Origin: Lepidostoma basale
Taxonomy: Eukaryota > Arthropoda > Insecta > Trichoptera > Lepidostomatidae
Length of the DNA stretch: 64,000 nucleotides
Reading direction: 5' to 3'
NCBI GenBank assembly: GCA_022606425.2
Contig: JAHDVF020001469.1
Span: 124,001-188,000 of the forward strand
Part shown: one piece after another, positions 30,262 to 40,567 of the stretch
Position numbering within the stretch: the stretch's first letter is position 1
Layout: every line of letters begins with the position of its first letter
The notes under the pieces: generated by a model
What the model was told of the DNA's origin: nothing
Database searches by the model: none
What the model saw: the letters and a program-made list of their open reading frames with translations, nothing else
Program-made: the position numbers and the translations under genes

Positions 30262-30640
30262 GAACTAACTAACTAACCATCACGCCATTTCCCGGGAGGG
30301 GTAGGCAGAGAGGAAGGATCGCCACAATGCTCTGTCCTGGCATACCTCTCGGGCTTCCTCTACATTCATACATCGTACCATGCACGCACGTCGATTATTC
30401 CGACTTCGAATGTGACCGGCTTTTAGTCGTCCTCGGCTTCTTTTTCCACTCACGCTGCTTGTGTATAACTTTTTAACCATTCTACTCTCATCCATTCGTT
30501 CCATATGTCCAAACTATCTCAGGGATCCTTTTTTAATTATCCATGATGCAGTCATCTGCCTTACATTCCTTTCTTATTTCATCGTTCGGTATTCTATCAT
30601 ACAACGTTTTCCCGCACATTCTTCTTAGAGATCTCATTAT
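30262..30640 (-). mobile_element. LINE group B 3' fragment
   Basis: Tail (TTAG)n at 30,265-30,278, GEMA stop, RSRNNRRACMVRCMNVEEAR, TSSVSGKRSRGR with an internal deletion of the KTWHDQINQLL segment, then MERMDESRMVKK. Confidence 0.7.
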
Positions 30641-31229
30641 CTTAGATCTTATCTATAATACAATAAATCCAGTTTATCGCGTTTTTTAATTTGTTTGTGG
30701 ATTTTAAGTATCATTATTAAAAGGTTTCAAATTGGCATAACTTAACGAAGTATTGTTTAGTATCGCACCAACGTATAAAGTAGTATTTGTATCGGAACGA
30801 ATTTCACATACATATTTGTAAGAAAGGATGAAGGATTAATCGGCTGGAGCGAGGCTGACGAGAGACAATAACCCCGAAATCGGGTCTTTACCCGCCCTTG
30901 AGAGGTGTTACCAAAGGAAGACACCATTATGAATCACAAGTATTGAAATATTAATTTTGTTATTTGAATTTTCTTGGTAAAAGTTAATTGTAAATAATGA
31001 AAATAAATAAAAATAACTCCATTTTAATATACATTCAGTAGTTTAGTTACACAAAGTTTTATCGAAACCAGAAAATGCCAGAGAGCTGTCGAAACCGGTC
31101 GAAGCCATAAAACCAAGTAGAATTTAACTAATACATATTATAGAGTTATTTTAAAAATTATTAATGATTGCAAAAAAACGATTATTAATTGTAAATTAAT
31201 ATTCAAAGAGAAATTAGATATTATAACAA
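30641..31229. other. spacer with F6 scrap
   Basis: An F6 remnant (ATGCCAGAGAGCTGTCGAAACCGGTCG) lies at 31,074-31,100; GAAACCGGTC is intact there. Other parts are unassigned. Confidence 0.4.
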
Positions 31230-31234
31230 ATAGC

Positions 31235-31800
31235 TATTGCGAAACGAATGAAAACGTCTGTTTTCTAGAAGTTTTATCATATACTATTTGAATGGTTGCA
31301 GTAAAATAGGCACAAAGTACAATAAAAATACAAAAAACTAAGTATGCAGTTTCGTTCTATATGTTATAAAGAACAAAACTGCATAGGTAGTTATTTTTTT
31401 GGATTTTTTTTTGGTACTTAGTGCCTATTTTACTTCAACCGTTCATTTATGAGAGACATATTTTGCCTTTCTGAAGCATTTAATGCCATAAAAAGACGAA
31501 ACAGGTCTCCCATACAATTTATAACATTTCTATAAAATAGACCTTTACATTAGTATTAACTATTTAACATGGAATTTCACATCATTGTTCAAGAGACAAC
31601 AAATAGTGTTTTTATTTATTTAAATAATGAATAAAAAAGAAAACGTCTATTTTCTAGAAGTTTTATAATTCATGGGAACGACTTGTTTAGCTTTTCTAAG
31701 GCATTAAATGCAACAGAAAGGTGAAATTAGTCTCTCGTAAAATATGATAAAACTTCTAGAAAACAGACGTTTTCATTCGTATTAATTAATAAATAAGCTT
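31235..31800. repeat. Penelope-like F1 cluster
   Basis: Four F1 segments in alternating orientation (TTTTCTAGAAGTTTTATC at 31,260; GACGAAACAGGTCTCCC at 31,496; TTTCTAGAAGTTTTATAATTCATGGG at 31,650; AAAACTTCTAGAAAACAGACG at 31,748). The first is split by a small foldback element. Confidence 0.6.
31289..31445. mobile_element. foldback element, ~157 bp, inside an F1 repeat
   Basis: Arms TGAATGGTTGCAGTAAAATAG and complement, ~75 bp each with few mismatches. F1 sequence resumes on both sides (ATCATATAC.. and ..ATGAGAGACAT), so it inserted into F1. Target duplication not resolved. Confidence 0.55.
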
Positions 31801-31969
31801 ATACGATACAAATTAAATATTCACAATAATCACAATTGGAGCACAAATAATCACAATTCGACATAATATTAATATTTTCACTCACACTTGGCAAAACAAT
31901 TTTTTAAATTATCGCTTGAGACTTATCTATAATACAAGTGTATACTGGAACTCACTACTAACTTTTTAG

Positions 31970-32302
31970 CTGGACGGATGCGGTTATCAGTGGGAGTCAG
32001 TGATGCTAGCTAGGCATCAGAATCGGCACTTCACCACAGAATCACAGAGGCAGCCACCGCAAAAAATAACAACTGGTCCGACTGAACCGACAATACTGAC
32101 GGATTCTTGGGACAGACCATTTATAAATAAATTCGAAACTTGTTTCGAAACCATTGGCGTAGGTGGATTATTTTTGTCGAATTTTCGTGGCGAGCTTGCT
32201 CAGAGCACCAACGATTTAAATGATTATTTTTCTTATGCTTGGGGAATTGACACCAAAATAATAACGATTGTGTATTTTTTTACAATAAACCACGTCGATT
32301 AG
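31970..32302 (+). CDS. possible exon or relic, unrecognised
   Basis: A good branch-site and acceptor (CTACTAACTTTTTAG) precedes 110 open codons at phase 0 (LDGCGYQWESVMLARHQNRH.., ..DSWDRPFINKFETCFETIG..). GGC|GTAGGT at 32,158 is a possible donor. In AT-rich DNA a frame this long can occur by chance about once in a window this size. I recognise no domain. Confidence 0.3.
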   Translation: MDGCGYQWESVMLARHQNRHFTTESQRQPPQKITTGPTEPTILTDSWDRPFINKFETCFETIGVGGLFLSNFRGELAQSTNDLNDYFSYAWGIDTKIITIVYFFTINHVD

Positions 32303-32329
32303 TTAAAACATAAATTTATTTAGATAATC

Positions 32330-32560
32330 AATTGTTTTGGCGGAAAGATTTTTGATATTTCAACATTATTAAGTTTTTGCCTTTGACATTGATATTTCAA
32401 CAGTTATATAAAACTCTGTTATAAATATCACAATTGATAATATTTTGTCGCGACAGCTCTTTCGCTAACCGATGTTAGCATCGTCAGGTCTTACAATCAA
32501 CTCTACTCCAGATGATTGTAAGACCTGACGATGCTTACATCGGTTAGCCTCACTTATTAT
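32330..32560. repeat. Penelope-like F2 inverted pair, short
   Basis: Outer end TTGTTTTGGCGGAAAG, then TCGCGACAGCTC, and an opposed arm from 32,510. The arms share TTGTAAGACCTGACGATGC. The plus arm loses its GAAAC box after GGTTAGC. Confidence 0.6.
32452..32487 (-). ncRNA. hammerhead-like core, F2, helix III altered
   Basis: CTGACGA, T, GCTAAC/GTTAGC helix II with loop ATCG, GAAA, then GAGCTGTC. C15.2 has become G, breaking the ACAGCTGT palindrome. Core and helix II are otherwise complete; helix II differs from the 10.7-kb copy by compensating changes (T-A to C-G type). Confidence 0.5.
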
Positions 32561-32599
32561 TTTTTTTTATTGACGGAATTAATTCCAATACATTTTTTA

Positions 32600-32900
32600 T
32601 TGAAACATTTTTTTTAGCCTATTCCCGTCCTCTCCTGGACAAAGACCTCCTCCATTCGCTTCCACGCCACTCTGTCCTGTGCAGACTGCATCCATTATTC
32701 CAAAATATCAGGTCATCCTTGCACCGTAGCCCTGCACTTCTCTTTGCCGTCCACTGTCTCCACTCTTCTTGTTCATTTTTCGTCCAAGCTTCTGGCTATG
32801 TAACCTGCCCATTGCCACTTTAGAGTCACTAACCGGTGGATGATGTCAGTGACCTTTGTTTTTTCTCTCGCGATATCTTTCTGACAGCAAACATGCTTCG
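32600..32900 (-). pseudogene. LINE group D remnant
   Basis: Minus-strand pieces DIIHRLVTLKWQWAGYIARS, AQDRVAWKRMEEVFVQ and ERTGIG. Matches the WQWAGHI-type region of group D. Several frameshifts. Confidence 0.55.
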
Positions 32901-32934
32901 TAAACATTATTATATTTCCACAGACTCGAGGGAG

Positions 32935-33565
32935 GTGCCGTGATATGGAGTCCTCACGAGGTTCAGTATTCTCTCATGTTGGAGAGGGTTCAAAAGAAAT
33001 TCTTGAGAGCCCTCTACATGAAAGAGTACGGGGTATATCCTTGGCTCTATCCAACGGCATTTCTCTTGGGTATGCTGGGGTACAACTCCCTCGAACTGAG
33101 GAGGGAAGGATTACTGTCAACACATTTTTCAAACTGATTCGGGGCTCTATTGAGAACCCCTATGTTCTGGAGCAAATAAGTCTTTTTGTTTCTGATAACT
33201 ACCTGCGACAACGCCGACATCAATTGTTCTTTACTCCGCCACGCAGAACCAACCTGCCTTTGGTGATGCCAGTAGGAAGAGCAATTCGAACGCTGAATCT
33301 AATGATCTCGGACTTGGACATTTTCAGTGTCAGTGAGACAGTATTCATAAAAAAAATATTGCAAATTCTGGCAAGAGTATTGCCTCACTGACGTCGACAT
33401 ATTTGGATTCCTTCTGATAAGTATGATTTTTTGGTCTCATGTTGTTTTGTTTTATTTTATCTTTGTAATACCGTTTTGTGTCCAAATGAGTCGTCTAAAT
33501 GTTTTGTCGTTTGTAATGTCTCATTTGTGTATAATCTATAAATAAATAAATAAATAAATAGGCCT
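32935..33565 (+). pseudogene. LINE group J (jockey-like) C-terminus and 3' UTR
   Basis: A frameshift near 33,130 divides LMLERVQKKFLRALYMKEYG..YPTAFLLGMLGYNSLELRRE from IRGSIENPYVLEQISLFVSD, RTNLPLVMPVGRAIRTLN and ISDLDIFSVSETVFIKKIL. The order (RVQ+KFLR, L..LE.RR, R.NLP...P..R...LN) is the C-terminal end of jockey/CR1-type LINEs. A 3' UTR and (AAAT)n tail follow to 33,562. It is the longest group J copy. Confidence 0.65.
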
Positions 33566-33884
33566 CCCCCATACTCCGCCATGTATGACATGTCATACGG
33601 GGGGTGGTTGGCATTACAACGCCACGCTTGCCAGACGGGTTGGCGAGGTGTCCTTCCACGTTAACCTATGCATTAATATTATCAACCGAGGTTATTCACA
33701 CTCGATTTCTAACATTTCGCATAGTTTCTGGGGGAGACCAAAGTCGAGGAGGTGTGGATAGGTACTTGGGATCAGATCAATCCTCCAGCATAGCATGGCC
33801 ATCACCGCTCGAAGAGTCAATAGGATCCCCCTTTTCACCCTCCTGTGATACCTTAACATTTTAAAAACTGTTAAATTAAATAAC
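33566..33884. other. unclassified GC patch
   Basis: 33,585-33,660 (ACGCCACGCTTGCCAGACGG) and 33,700-33,840 are less AT-rich. The minus frame ..LRAVMAMLCWRIDLIPSTYP.. is open for ~60 codons. Possibly an old LINE or exon; unrecognised. Confidence 0.25.
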
Positions 33885-34035
33885 TTTGTTTTTGTTTCAC
33901 AATTGTATTTTATTTTACGCGACAGCTGTTTCATCAACCTATGTTGACATCATCATGATGAAACAGCTGTCGTGCAAAATAAAGTAGAATTGTGGTACAA
34001 AAACAAAGTTATTTAATTGAACAGTTTTTAAAATA
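33885..34035. repeat. F2 inverted pair, collapsed centre
   Basis: The arms share CACAATT.TATTTTATTTTACGCGACAGCTGTTTCATC, about 70 bp each. The left arm keeps ATGATGATGTCAAC..GTTGATGAAAC; the right arm starts directly at GATGAAACAGCTGTCGTGC. A deletion has removed everything between the ribozyme core of one arm and the GAAA of the other. Confidence 0.55.
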
Positions 34036-34164
34036 GTTATTGCGTATTTTTTTTTACAAAAAAACATATCGATTATCTAAAACATAACATATCGATTATC
34101 TAAAACATGTAGGTATTTAGTGTGTGAAGTGGTGAAAACAGGTTATTTTTATTAAATAAAATGT

Positions 34165-34365
34165 GGTGAGAAAAATGTGTCTGGGGCGAAATCAATCAAA
34201 CATTAAATGTCGGCCACGCTAGGAGTCATAGAAGTCGACGTGTATGTATGACACGATGTATGAATGTTGATGAAACTAGAAAAAGCGTTCCAGAAAAGAA
34301 CAGTTTGCTTCTTTGTTATTTCTGCCTACCCCTTTGCAGCGGCGTGATGGTTAGTTAATTTTAAA
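34165..34365 (+). mobile_element. LINE group A 3' fragment
   Basis: NQTLNVGHARSHRSRRVCMT, RCMNVDETRKSVPEKNS, ending CAGCGGCGTGATGGTTAG. Confidence 0.6.
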
Positions 34366-34729
34366 ATGTAGTGCTAACATAATGCTTTCATTAGTGTTTT
34401 AATTTAAATTCTAATAGAAAATAAAATTATATTTTTGGATTATCACGTGACTTCACTGTGCTTTTCGAGTTGGCGTCGCGTTCAACAGGTTCGGGCGGAA
34501 ATATCCGAAGATCGGGTGTTCCCGCTGCCGATCGGTTTTTCGTGCAAAAATAATACACACGCACGCTTCGTGTCCAAGTTTTTCAAACACAGCCCTTGAC
34601 ACATAGCTATCAGGTAGGTCTACATCCCAGAAACAGGCTCCGAGACATAATAGAACATAGTCCTAAATAAATCAGAAGAATATTTATGTACTCAATATTA
34701 ATTTGTTTTTCTTCTTCTTCTTTTAATAG
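34366..34729. other. non-repetitive, intron-like
   Basis: No transposon landmark. 34,460-34,600 is fairly GC-rich (GGCGTCGCGTTCAACAGG). It leads into the candidate exon at 34,730. Confidence 0.35.
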
Positions 34730-34837
34730 ATCTAACGATTCGTGGCACAGTAATCATATCCCCTGGGATGATGAGATCCAGCTGTCCCTCCGTCGCTTAA
34801 GTGGTCTTTCAGGTGGACGGTGTCCGGAGGGGATTTC
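34730..34837 (+). CDS. candidate internal exon of an unrecognised host gene
   Basis: A long pyrimidine tract and TTTTAATAG acceptor, 108 bp open in one frame only (SNDSWHSNHIPWDDEIQLSL, RRLSGLSGGRCPEGI), and a consensus donor (TTTC|GTAAGT). Length is a multiple of three. No transposon similarity is seen. Phase at entry is one base, at exit two bases. Joined to the exon at 42,533 the frame stays open. Function unknown. Confidence 0.45.
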
Positions 34838-35105
34838 GTAAGTTTAATTAATGCATTATTTCAAACAACTAAAACACGCACTATATTTGTGTACACCTAT
34901 CAGACGAGGTGATAAAAAACAAATCTATTTTAATTTTGAAGAACTCCCTATTATCTAGAATTAATAAGCGTTAATTTGCAACGTCCCAAAGAAAGCACAA
35001 GAACAATAATCATTATCTCAATATTAAAATTAAATCAATGAATGTTCAGTGCATTATTTAAGTATTGAGATGAGTGAGAGATTCAGTGCATTGAGATTCG
35101 ACGCA
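34838..35105. other. intron-like spacer
   Basis: AT-rich, no named feature. Confidence 0.35.
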
Positions 35106-35109
35106 GAAC

Positions 35110-35645
35110 CCAAATGGCAAGAACTGCTATGATAAAGCTCACCAAGATATGACAAGCCAAAAATATCTCTAATAAGACCAAAATGAGTCTGGTTCAAACT
35201 CTTGTTTTCTCCATATTCCCTTTTGGTGCGAGTCTTGGACTATGCGAACATCGGAGAGGTAAAAAATTAATGTTTTCGAGATGTGATTCTGGTGACGAAT
35301 GCTGCGTATACCCTGGAAGTCAAGAAGAACAAACCAGTCAATTATTGACTAGATGGGTATCAAAGCAAGACTCTCACGGATGTGCTCTCGTAGAGTGTTA
35401 AAATATTTTGGATACATAGCCCGGAGAGATCAGGACAACCTTGAAAAGCTCATCATAATGGGCAAAGTGAAGGGAAGGCGACCACATGGACGACCAACAA
35501 ACCACTGGTCCGACCAAATAAGGGATCTGACTGGTCTCTTATTAGCTGTAGCCTGGAGACTGACGTTTCACAGGAGCACATAGCGTGCCATGGTCAATGG
35601 CTTACAGGATGAACACGACCTTCAATCATGAGGAATACGACTGAG
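35110..35645 (+). pseudogene. LINE group G C-terminal remnant
   Basis: With frameshifts: GARVLDYANIGE- then RRTNQSIIDx, GIKARLSRMCSRRVLKYFGY, IARRDQDNLEKLIIMGKVKG, RPHGRPTNHWSDQIRDLTG. This is a familiar insect LINE tail (..RLS..C.RR.L.YFGHIAR..). It ends in an A tract at 35,655. Confidence 0.65.
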
Positions 35646-35829
35646 AAGAAGAGCATTATTTAAAAAAAACTTAAGCAGTTTAGTTGTGGATATCTAGGGA
35701 TCTGACGAGGTAACCCATAATTAACAAAACTTTTTAAACTTTGAACCTTTTTAAACTAGAATAAACAATGGACAATTTGCAACTTACCTGTATGTATAAA
35801 AATAATTTTTCTTTCTTTCTTTTTTATAA

Positions 35830-36180
35830 GTTATTTGTCGTCCGCTGCTCAAAGCGAAGGCCTCTTCCAAAGCTTACAATATCGTCGATACAGCGCAGCG
35901 GGCTGGGAGACATCCAATTTTACGGAATCCTGTGTGCGGTCTCTATTCCAGGACCCGTCTCCCCCATCGGCTATTGATTCTTCGACAAATATGGCCAGCC
36001 CACCACCACTTCAGTCCGCATTCAGAGCCAGCAAATTCACCATGGTTCGTTGTAATATAAATTGATTTCTTATTCTGTCCCTCAAGGTTATTACAAGCAT
36101 GGTTTTTTTATGACGCGCCGGTCGACCGGGAACTTATACACTAAACCCCACGTTTCTGCTCCATATGTGATGATATATTA
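35830..36180 (-). pseudogene. LINE group D internal remnant
   Basis: Complement of the same segment as 61.0-61.25 kb (ATGGCCAGCCCACC.CCACTTCAG; CCTCTTCCAAAG). Internal deletion between 36,030 and 36,060. Confidence 0.6.
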
Positions 36181-36289
36181 TATTTTTGTAAAGAAGATTA
36201 TTTAAATTTATAGTTTTTGCATACCACTTACAGGGGGACAGTACGACATTAGTAATTTTAATAAAGTAGAAACGTGGAACATTAATTAA

Positions 36290-36745
36290 ATCATATAACA
36301 GCTAATTTAAAAAACGGTGGATACGTGTAACATAAATTAAATAAACACAAAAGTCCGGATCGTCCATGTCAACATGTGCAACATCGGAAAAACATTATGT
36401 GTTATTACATTATGTGCTAAATTTAAAAAACGGTGGATTCATGGAACATAAATTAAATAGACAAATGTGCACCATCTAAAAATAACATTTTGTATTAAAT
36501 TATTTTTATTTTGTTATTTTATTTTATATCATTGTATTTTATATTATTTGTTTTAGACTTATTTTGTGGATGTTGGAAGATCGAAGTGTGCGCGGGAGAT
36601 GCCTATTGGTGGCCATGAGGTTCGCAACCCATCGCGGGGCGAAAAGAGAAGGATGGAGTGCCGCATCGGTTAAAGTGTGACAGTCCATTCGTTCTGCCTA
36701 CCCTTTCGGGGAGACGGCGTGATGGTTAGTTAGTTAGTTAGTTAT
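36290..36745 (+). mobile_element. SINE4, longest copy
   Basis: Shares with 23.64-24.06 kb the full order ACGGTGGATACGTG, AAAGTCCGGATCGTCCATG, GATCGAAGTGTGCGCGGG, TGAGGTTCGCAACCC, CTTTCGGGGAGACGGCGTG and a GTTAGTTAGTTAGTTAG tail. ACGGTGGAT.CGTG appears twice (36,312 and 36,430), a local duplication. Confidence 0.65.
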
Positions 36746-36771
36746 ATAGTAGAAATTTCGCCATTAGTTTC

Positions 36772-37080
36772 AATAGCAATGTGGCTGAGCGGATGGCTTG
36801 CCTTCTCTCTTCTGCTGGCCGGCTAGTCTTTGGTTCAAATCGCGCGTCATGCGTTTTTTCCTAATATATAAGCACCTGTAATATCTTTTTCTAGAAATTG
36901 GTTGTCTATTGCACTTTCTTACTTCGACTATAGACGACTCTTTGGGGGTACTACGATTCTTCAAAATCCAATCCCGAAGTCAATTTCCTATGTCGTGCCC
37001 TCCCCTTTGTTGATATATCATCTCTGAATATATTTTAATGAATGGCATAGACCCTTAACAGATAATAAATAAATAAAACT
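36772..37080 (+). mobile_element. SINE2, tRNA-derived
   Basis: Head with box A GTGGCTGAGCGGATGG and box B TTTGGTTCAAATCGCG spaced as in a tRNA, ~200 bp unrelated body, and an (AATA)n end at 37,061-37,078. Single copy in the window. Confidence 0.55.
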
Positions 37081-37277
37081 GCTTTTCTTAGAGTTCACGA
37101 GTATGTCTCAGATAACCTTTGTAATACGGTTCAGAGATTGGATACCGGCTTATCAATGCTATGCTAATTTTAAAAATATGGTTCATAATTCTTTTGCTTC
37201 ATTATTTAGCATCTTTATAATTTTAAATCGTGTCAGAGAAGATAAAACAAGATGTATTGCTCTTATAAACCATATTA

Positions 37278-37529
37278 TTATTATTACTATTTTGTTGAAT
37301 CACTCTTTACACCATGATAGCATGAGCCAAATCGATGTAAAGGGTATTATAGGTATCATAGTGATTCTCGTGACATGTTATAGGTAGCTAATCTATCGCC
37401 ATTTTATTGTCACGTGAATTCTACACCAGACCAAAGACAATGTGATCACACTGCCCTCGCCGGGAATCGAACCCGGAACCTTCGGGGTGGCAGTCAATGC
37501 ACTTACCACTCAACCACGAAGGTCGTCAA
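37278..37529 (-). mobile_element. SINE1, full-length reference copy
   Basis: Minus strand: tRNA-like head GACCTTCGTGGTTGAGTGG (box A) and CCGGGTTCGATTCCCGG (box B, 17 bp perfect stem and loop), body GTGACAATAAAATGGCGATA, 3' end TACATCGATTTGGCTCATGC, and an (AAT)n tail. About nine copies of this family lie in the window, at 5.5, 10.4, 22.2, 27.7, 28.1, 37.3, 40.3, 42.0 and 57.4 kb. Confidence 0.75.
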
Positions 37530-37627
37530 TCCCATAGTTAGAGATATACGATTACTTGTGAGTATATATGGTATCTAACATAATATGGCCACTTTGAGAT
37601 TGCAAATTTAATATATATTTTTTCTAA

Positions 37628-38085
37628 CTAAGTAACCATCTGATCGTCTATCTTTAACGAGTAGGCAGAAAGAACCGCCACTTTGTTTTGTCCTGACATA
37701 CTTCTCTCGAAGCATCTACATTCGTACATCGTGTCGTGCACGCACGCCGTTTTCTCCGACTTATTAGGTGACCGATTTGTTCGTGACGCGTTTTATCGGC
37801 CTTCCTCTATTTCTAACTTCATTTATATCGCTTACAAATATTTTCTTCACCATTCTTTCCACGAGTCTAAACCATCTTACGATCATTCATTATTTTCTCA
37901 GAACACACTTCTTCTATTTGCATTTGACACTATCATATTGAGTTACCACACACATTCGTTTTAGAGTTATCATTTCTACTCCATTTATTCTAATTTCATC
38001 CTTCTATTGCCAGTTCCATGCTTCACATCCATATATAAGGGTTGGCACAAGAACACCATTATCTTAGCTTTTTTATTATTCTATT
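37628..38085 (-). mobile_element. LINE group A 3' fragment, diverged
   Basis: Tail at 37,625-37,640, then complement of MNVDASREVCQDKTKW, RRKRRACTTRCTNV and the LPFVYGSEAWN region to 38,070. Confidence 0.6.
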
Positions 38086-38490
38086 TTAATTTATTACGTA
38101 TTGAAGTACTAAATAATTGCTCCACAAATATTTCTTTCTTTATAATTATAACAACTTTCGAAAAACTGCTCACTGACGCTGCTTCTAGTCATGAGTGTTA
38201 ATTTTTCGAATGAATCAGAAACTAACATTCTTTGTATTGTAGTTTGCAAGCAAAAAAAGAAGCATTAGTAAAAAAGTACGCTTTGTAAGCATTACAGTAA
38301 AAGCACTTTGTAGAGAGTGGTAACACACTTCTACTTTGATTCTTTGATTTAAAAAAAAAATTGTTCCCTGCGGACTGAAACGGTAATTTTTTTCTTGCAC
38401 TCGATTACGCATATTATTATTTGCATAGAAAGCGTTGCGTAACCTAAAATTGATGGATGTACACGTTAGTTACTCCATTTACACATAAAA
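38086..38490. other. no recognisable gene
   Basis: AT-rich; chance frames only. Confidence 0.4.
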
Positions 38491-38491
38491 A

Positions 38492-38720
38492 TGATGTAAA
38501 TGGAGTACGGAGTCGAGGCAGACCGAGGAAAACATGGCATGACCAAATTAATAAAATTTTAAATGTAGGTCATGTTGGAAATCGGAAGAATTGACGTGCG
38601 TGTATGACTCGATGCATGAATGTGGAGGAAGCTAGAAAGGTGTGCCAGGATAGAGTAGTGTGGCGGTCCATTCTCTCTGCCTCCCCCTGTAGAGAAACGG
38701 CATGATGGTTTGTTTGTGTA
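38492..38720 (+). mobile_element. LINE group C 3' fragment
   Basis: NDVNGVRSRGRPRKTWHDQI, a stop where the NRRN-R motif is GAATTGACG, CMNVEEARKVCQDRVVWRSI, ending AGAAACGGCATGATGG and a TTTG tail. Confidence 0.65.
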
Positions 38721-39058
38721 TAATATAACTGTACCCCAAATTGAAACAAAAGCTAAATAAGGTTAAATGACGTTAAAACAAGATCCCTAAGAATGATGCC
38801 CGAATTTCCGTGAAATATTCAGAGAAGAAAACGAATTTTTACATTAAGTTTCATGGTGTGCTTGTTTGTTTAATGTCATATTACAATAATCAGAACAAAA
38901 TTAAAAATAACCTAGAAACGTTCTCGGGTATGCGCATCGTGTGCATTCCGAATGACTTTCGCAGAGAATCGAAGTTCTCCTCTCTCGGCCTCTCGTATTC
39001 AAGATGTACTCGTACTCTTTCTTTGACCACATACGGGTTTTTGCGTGTTTATATTTCA
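38721..39058. other. unclassified
   Basis: Contains an open plus frame with a GC-richer block at 38,925-39,030 (..SGMRIVCIPNDFRRESKF..). No splice sites I trust and no family recognised. Confidence 0.25.
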
Positions 39059-39061
39059 ATT

Positions 39062-39330
39062 CTTCTTCTTCTTCAAGTGCCCTGTCGGGTCCCTCCTACG
39101 TTGGGGATCACCTCGGCAAACCTGTCCCTGTCCTGCGCCGCTCGAAACAGCTCCTCCACACTTCGGTAGCTGGTCCACTGCCTCACGTTTCGCAGCCAGG
39201 ACATTTGTCTCCTAGTGAGCCCTCGGCATCCCTCAATTTTACCCTCCAATATCAGTTGGAGAAGGTGGTACTTTTCCCCACGCAGTATATAACCTAGATG
39301 TGAATTCTTCCGAACCTTGATAGTTGATAT
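39062..39330 (-). pseudogene. LINE group R (RTE-like) C-terminus
   Basis: Minus strand: KVRKNSHLGYILRGEKYHLL, LILEGKIEGCRGLTRRQMSW, LRNVRQWTSYRSVEELFRAA, DRDRFAEVIPNVGGTRQGT. Open over the whole stretch. Follows the pattern of the 47.7-kb copy. Confidence 0.7.
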
Positions 39331-39354
39331 ATTAGAATAGCTGAACAAAATATG

Positions 39355-39565
39355 TGGAATAACAAACAAACAAACCATCACGCCGTTTCTCCGTAGGGAT
39401 AGCCAGATAGAACGAACCGTCACACTACTAACACACCTCTCCAGATTCCTTCACATTCATACACCGAGTCATACAGGCACGTAAATTTTTTTGCGACTTA
39501 TAACATGACAGACCGAATTGAAATTAAGTTAATTTAGTTGGTACTTAAACTTCATCGTGAACGGC
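39355..39565 (-). mobile_element. LINE group A/B 3' fragment
   Basis: GTTTG-type tail, then CACGCCGTTTCTCCG, complement of VNVKESGEVC and TRCM. Strongly mutated. Confidence 0.5.
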
Positions 39566-40115
39566 TTTTTTGGTTTCATTTATATTGTTTTTTGTTTCCA
39601 TAAACAGACTTTAAAGCTACATTCACTTTGTTACCCACACCAACCCTTCTTTCGACGTCACTATCCGTTCGGCCATCCGCTGTGAACTGGAATGATTGTT
39701 TTTTTAAATTTAGAAAAAGTATCTAATAAGGTATGAACTATGAATTTATTTATATACTCGTACATACTTAAGGCCTTAACTTTGTGGAATTTCCTTATGA
39801 CGATTTTTTGTGTTAATAAAATCACTGTTTCAGCGAGCTGCCGTAAGCGGTTGAAACTAAAAGTAACAGAGAAATCAAATTTCTTATTCTTGTTTTTATT
39901 CTTTTAAACCATTGGTCTATTTCTATTGTCAGGTAGCCCTCTCTTCGGAAGTTGACTCCCAGCTATCCCTTCAACTTTATGGTGGGCTTCCGGGGGCATG
40001 GTAGCCAATAGAAATCTGATGCATAACAATGTGTGGGATTCTGGAAGGATTCATCCTCTGCACGCTCGCATTCCAGGGTTTTCTGTATGGTGATCCCTAC
40101 GCTCTTCTGACAATA
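39566..40115. other. unclassified
   Basis: An F6/F8-like scrap near 39,835-39,865 (CAGCGAGCTGCCGTAAGCGGTTGAAAC). 39,930-40,050 is GC-richer (CTTTATGGTGGGCTTCCGGG), with no recognised product. Confidence 0.3.
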
Positions 40116-40119
40116 TCAA

Positions 40120-40300
40120 TCAATCAATCAAATTAGTTTATTTTCTCAAAATATTATATAATACATTACAAATAAAATTATTGTTTGAGGGATCTATTGA
40201 GAACAGGTTACATAAAATATTAAATATGTAATTTATTACCAGCAACGCATGAGAGATGGTTAGACTTTAGAAAGACAAGATACTCTCTAAAGTCAAATTA
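40120..40300 (-). mobile_element. LINE group J 3' UTR
   Basis: Complement of the (TTTGA)n-tailed end at 28.47-28.69 kb: CAATCAAATTAGTTTATTTTC, GGATCTATTGAGAACAGG, GCATGAGAGATGGTTAGAC. Confidence 0.6.
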
Positions 40301-40307
40301 TTATTCT

Positions 40308-40542
40308 TTTTTTAATCGCTCATATATCATTACAGCGCGAGCAAAATCGATGTAAAGGGTATAGCTAATTTATTGATTTTTGTGACATTTGATATATAGT
40401 TAATTTATCGCCATTTTATTGTCGAGCGAATTACACATCAGACTAAAGACAGTGCGAAAATCACACTACCATCGCCGGGAATCGAACTCGGAACCTTTGC
40501 GGTGGCAGTCAAAGCGCTTACTACTCGGCCATGAAGGTCGTC
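40308..40542 (-). mobile_element. SINE1 full-length copy
   Basis: Head with GAGTAGTAAGCGC and box B GAGTTCGATTCCCGG, body and CATCGATTTTGCTCGCGC end. It sits directly behind a LINE J fragment. Confidence 0.7.
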
Positions 40543-40567
40543 AATGAAAAACATCAATATATACATA

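Noticed and set aside
30842..30880. GCTGACGAGAGACAATAACCCCGAAATCGGGTC as a hammerhead
   Set aside because: Everything between CTGACGA and GAAA fails to form helix II; the CCCGA/TCGGG stem spans the GAAA instead.
36779..36850. tRNA gene on the plus strand
   Set aside because: Boxes A and B are present but the acceptor stem does not pair and an (AATA)n-ended body follows; called SINE2.
37460..37529. tRNA gene on the minus strand
   Set aside because: Same tRNA-like head recurs in about nine places with a shared unrelated body and A/T tail, so it is a SINE.
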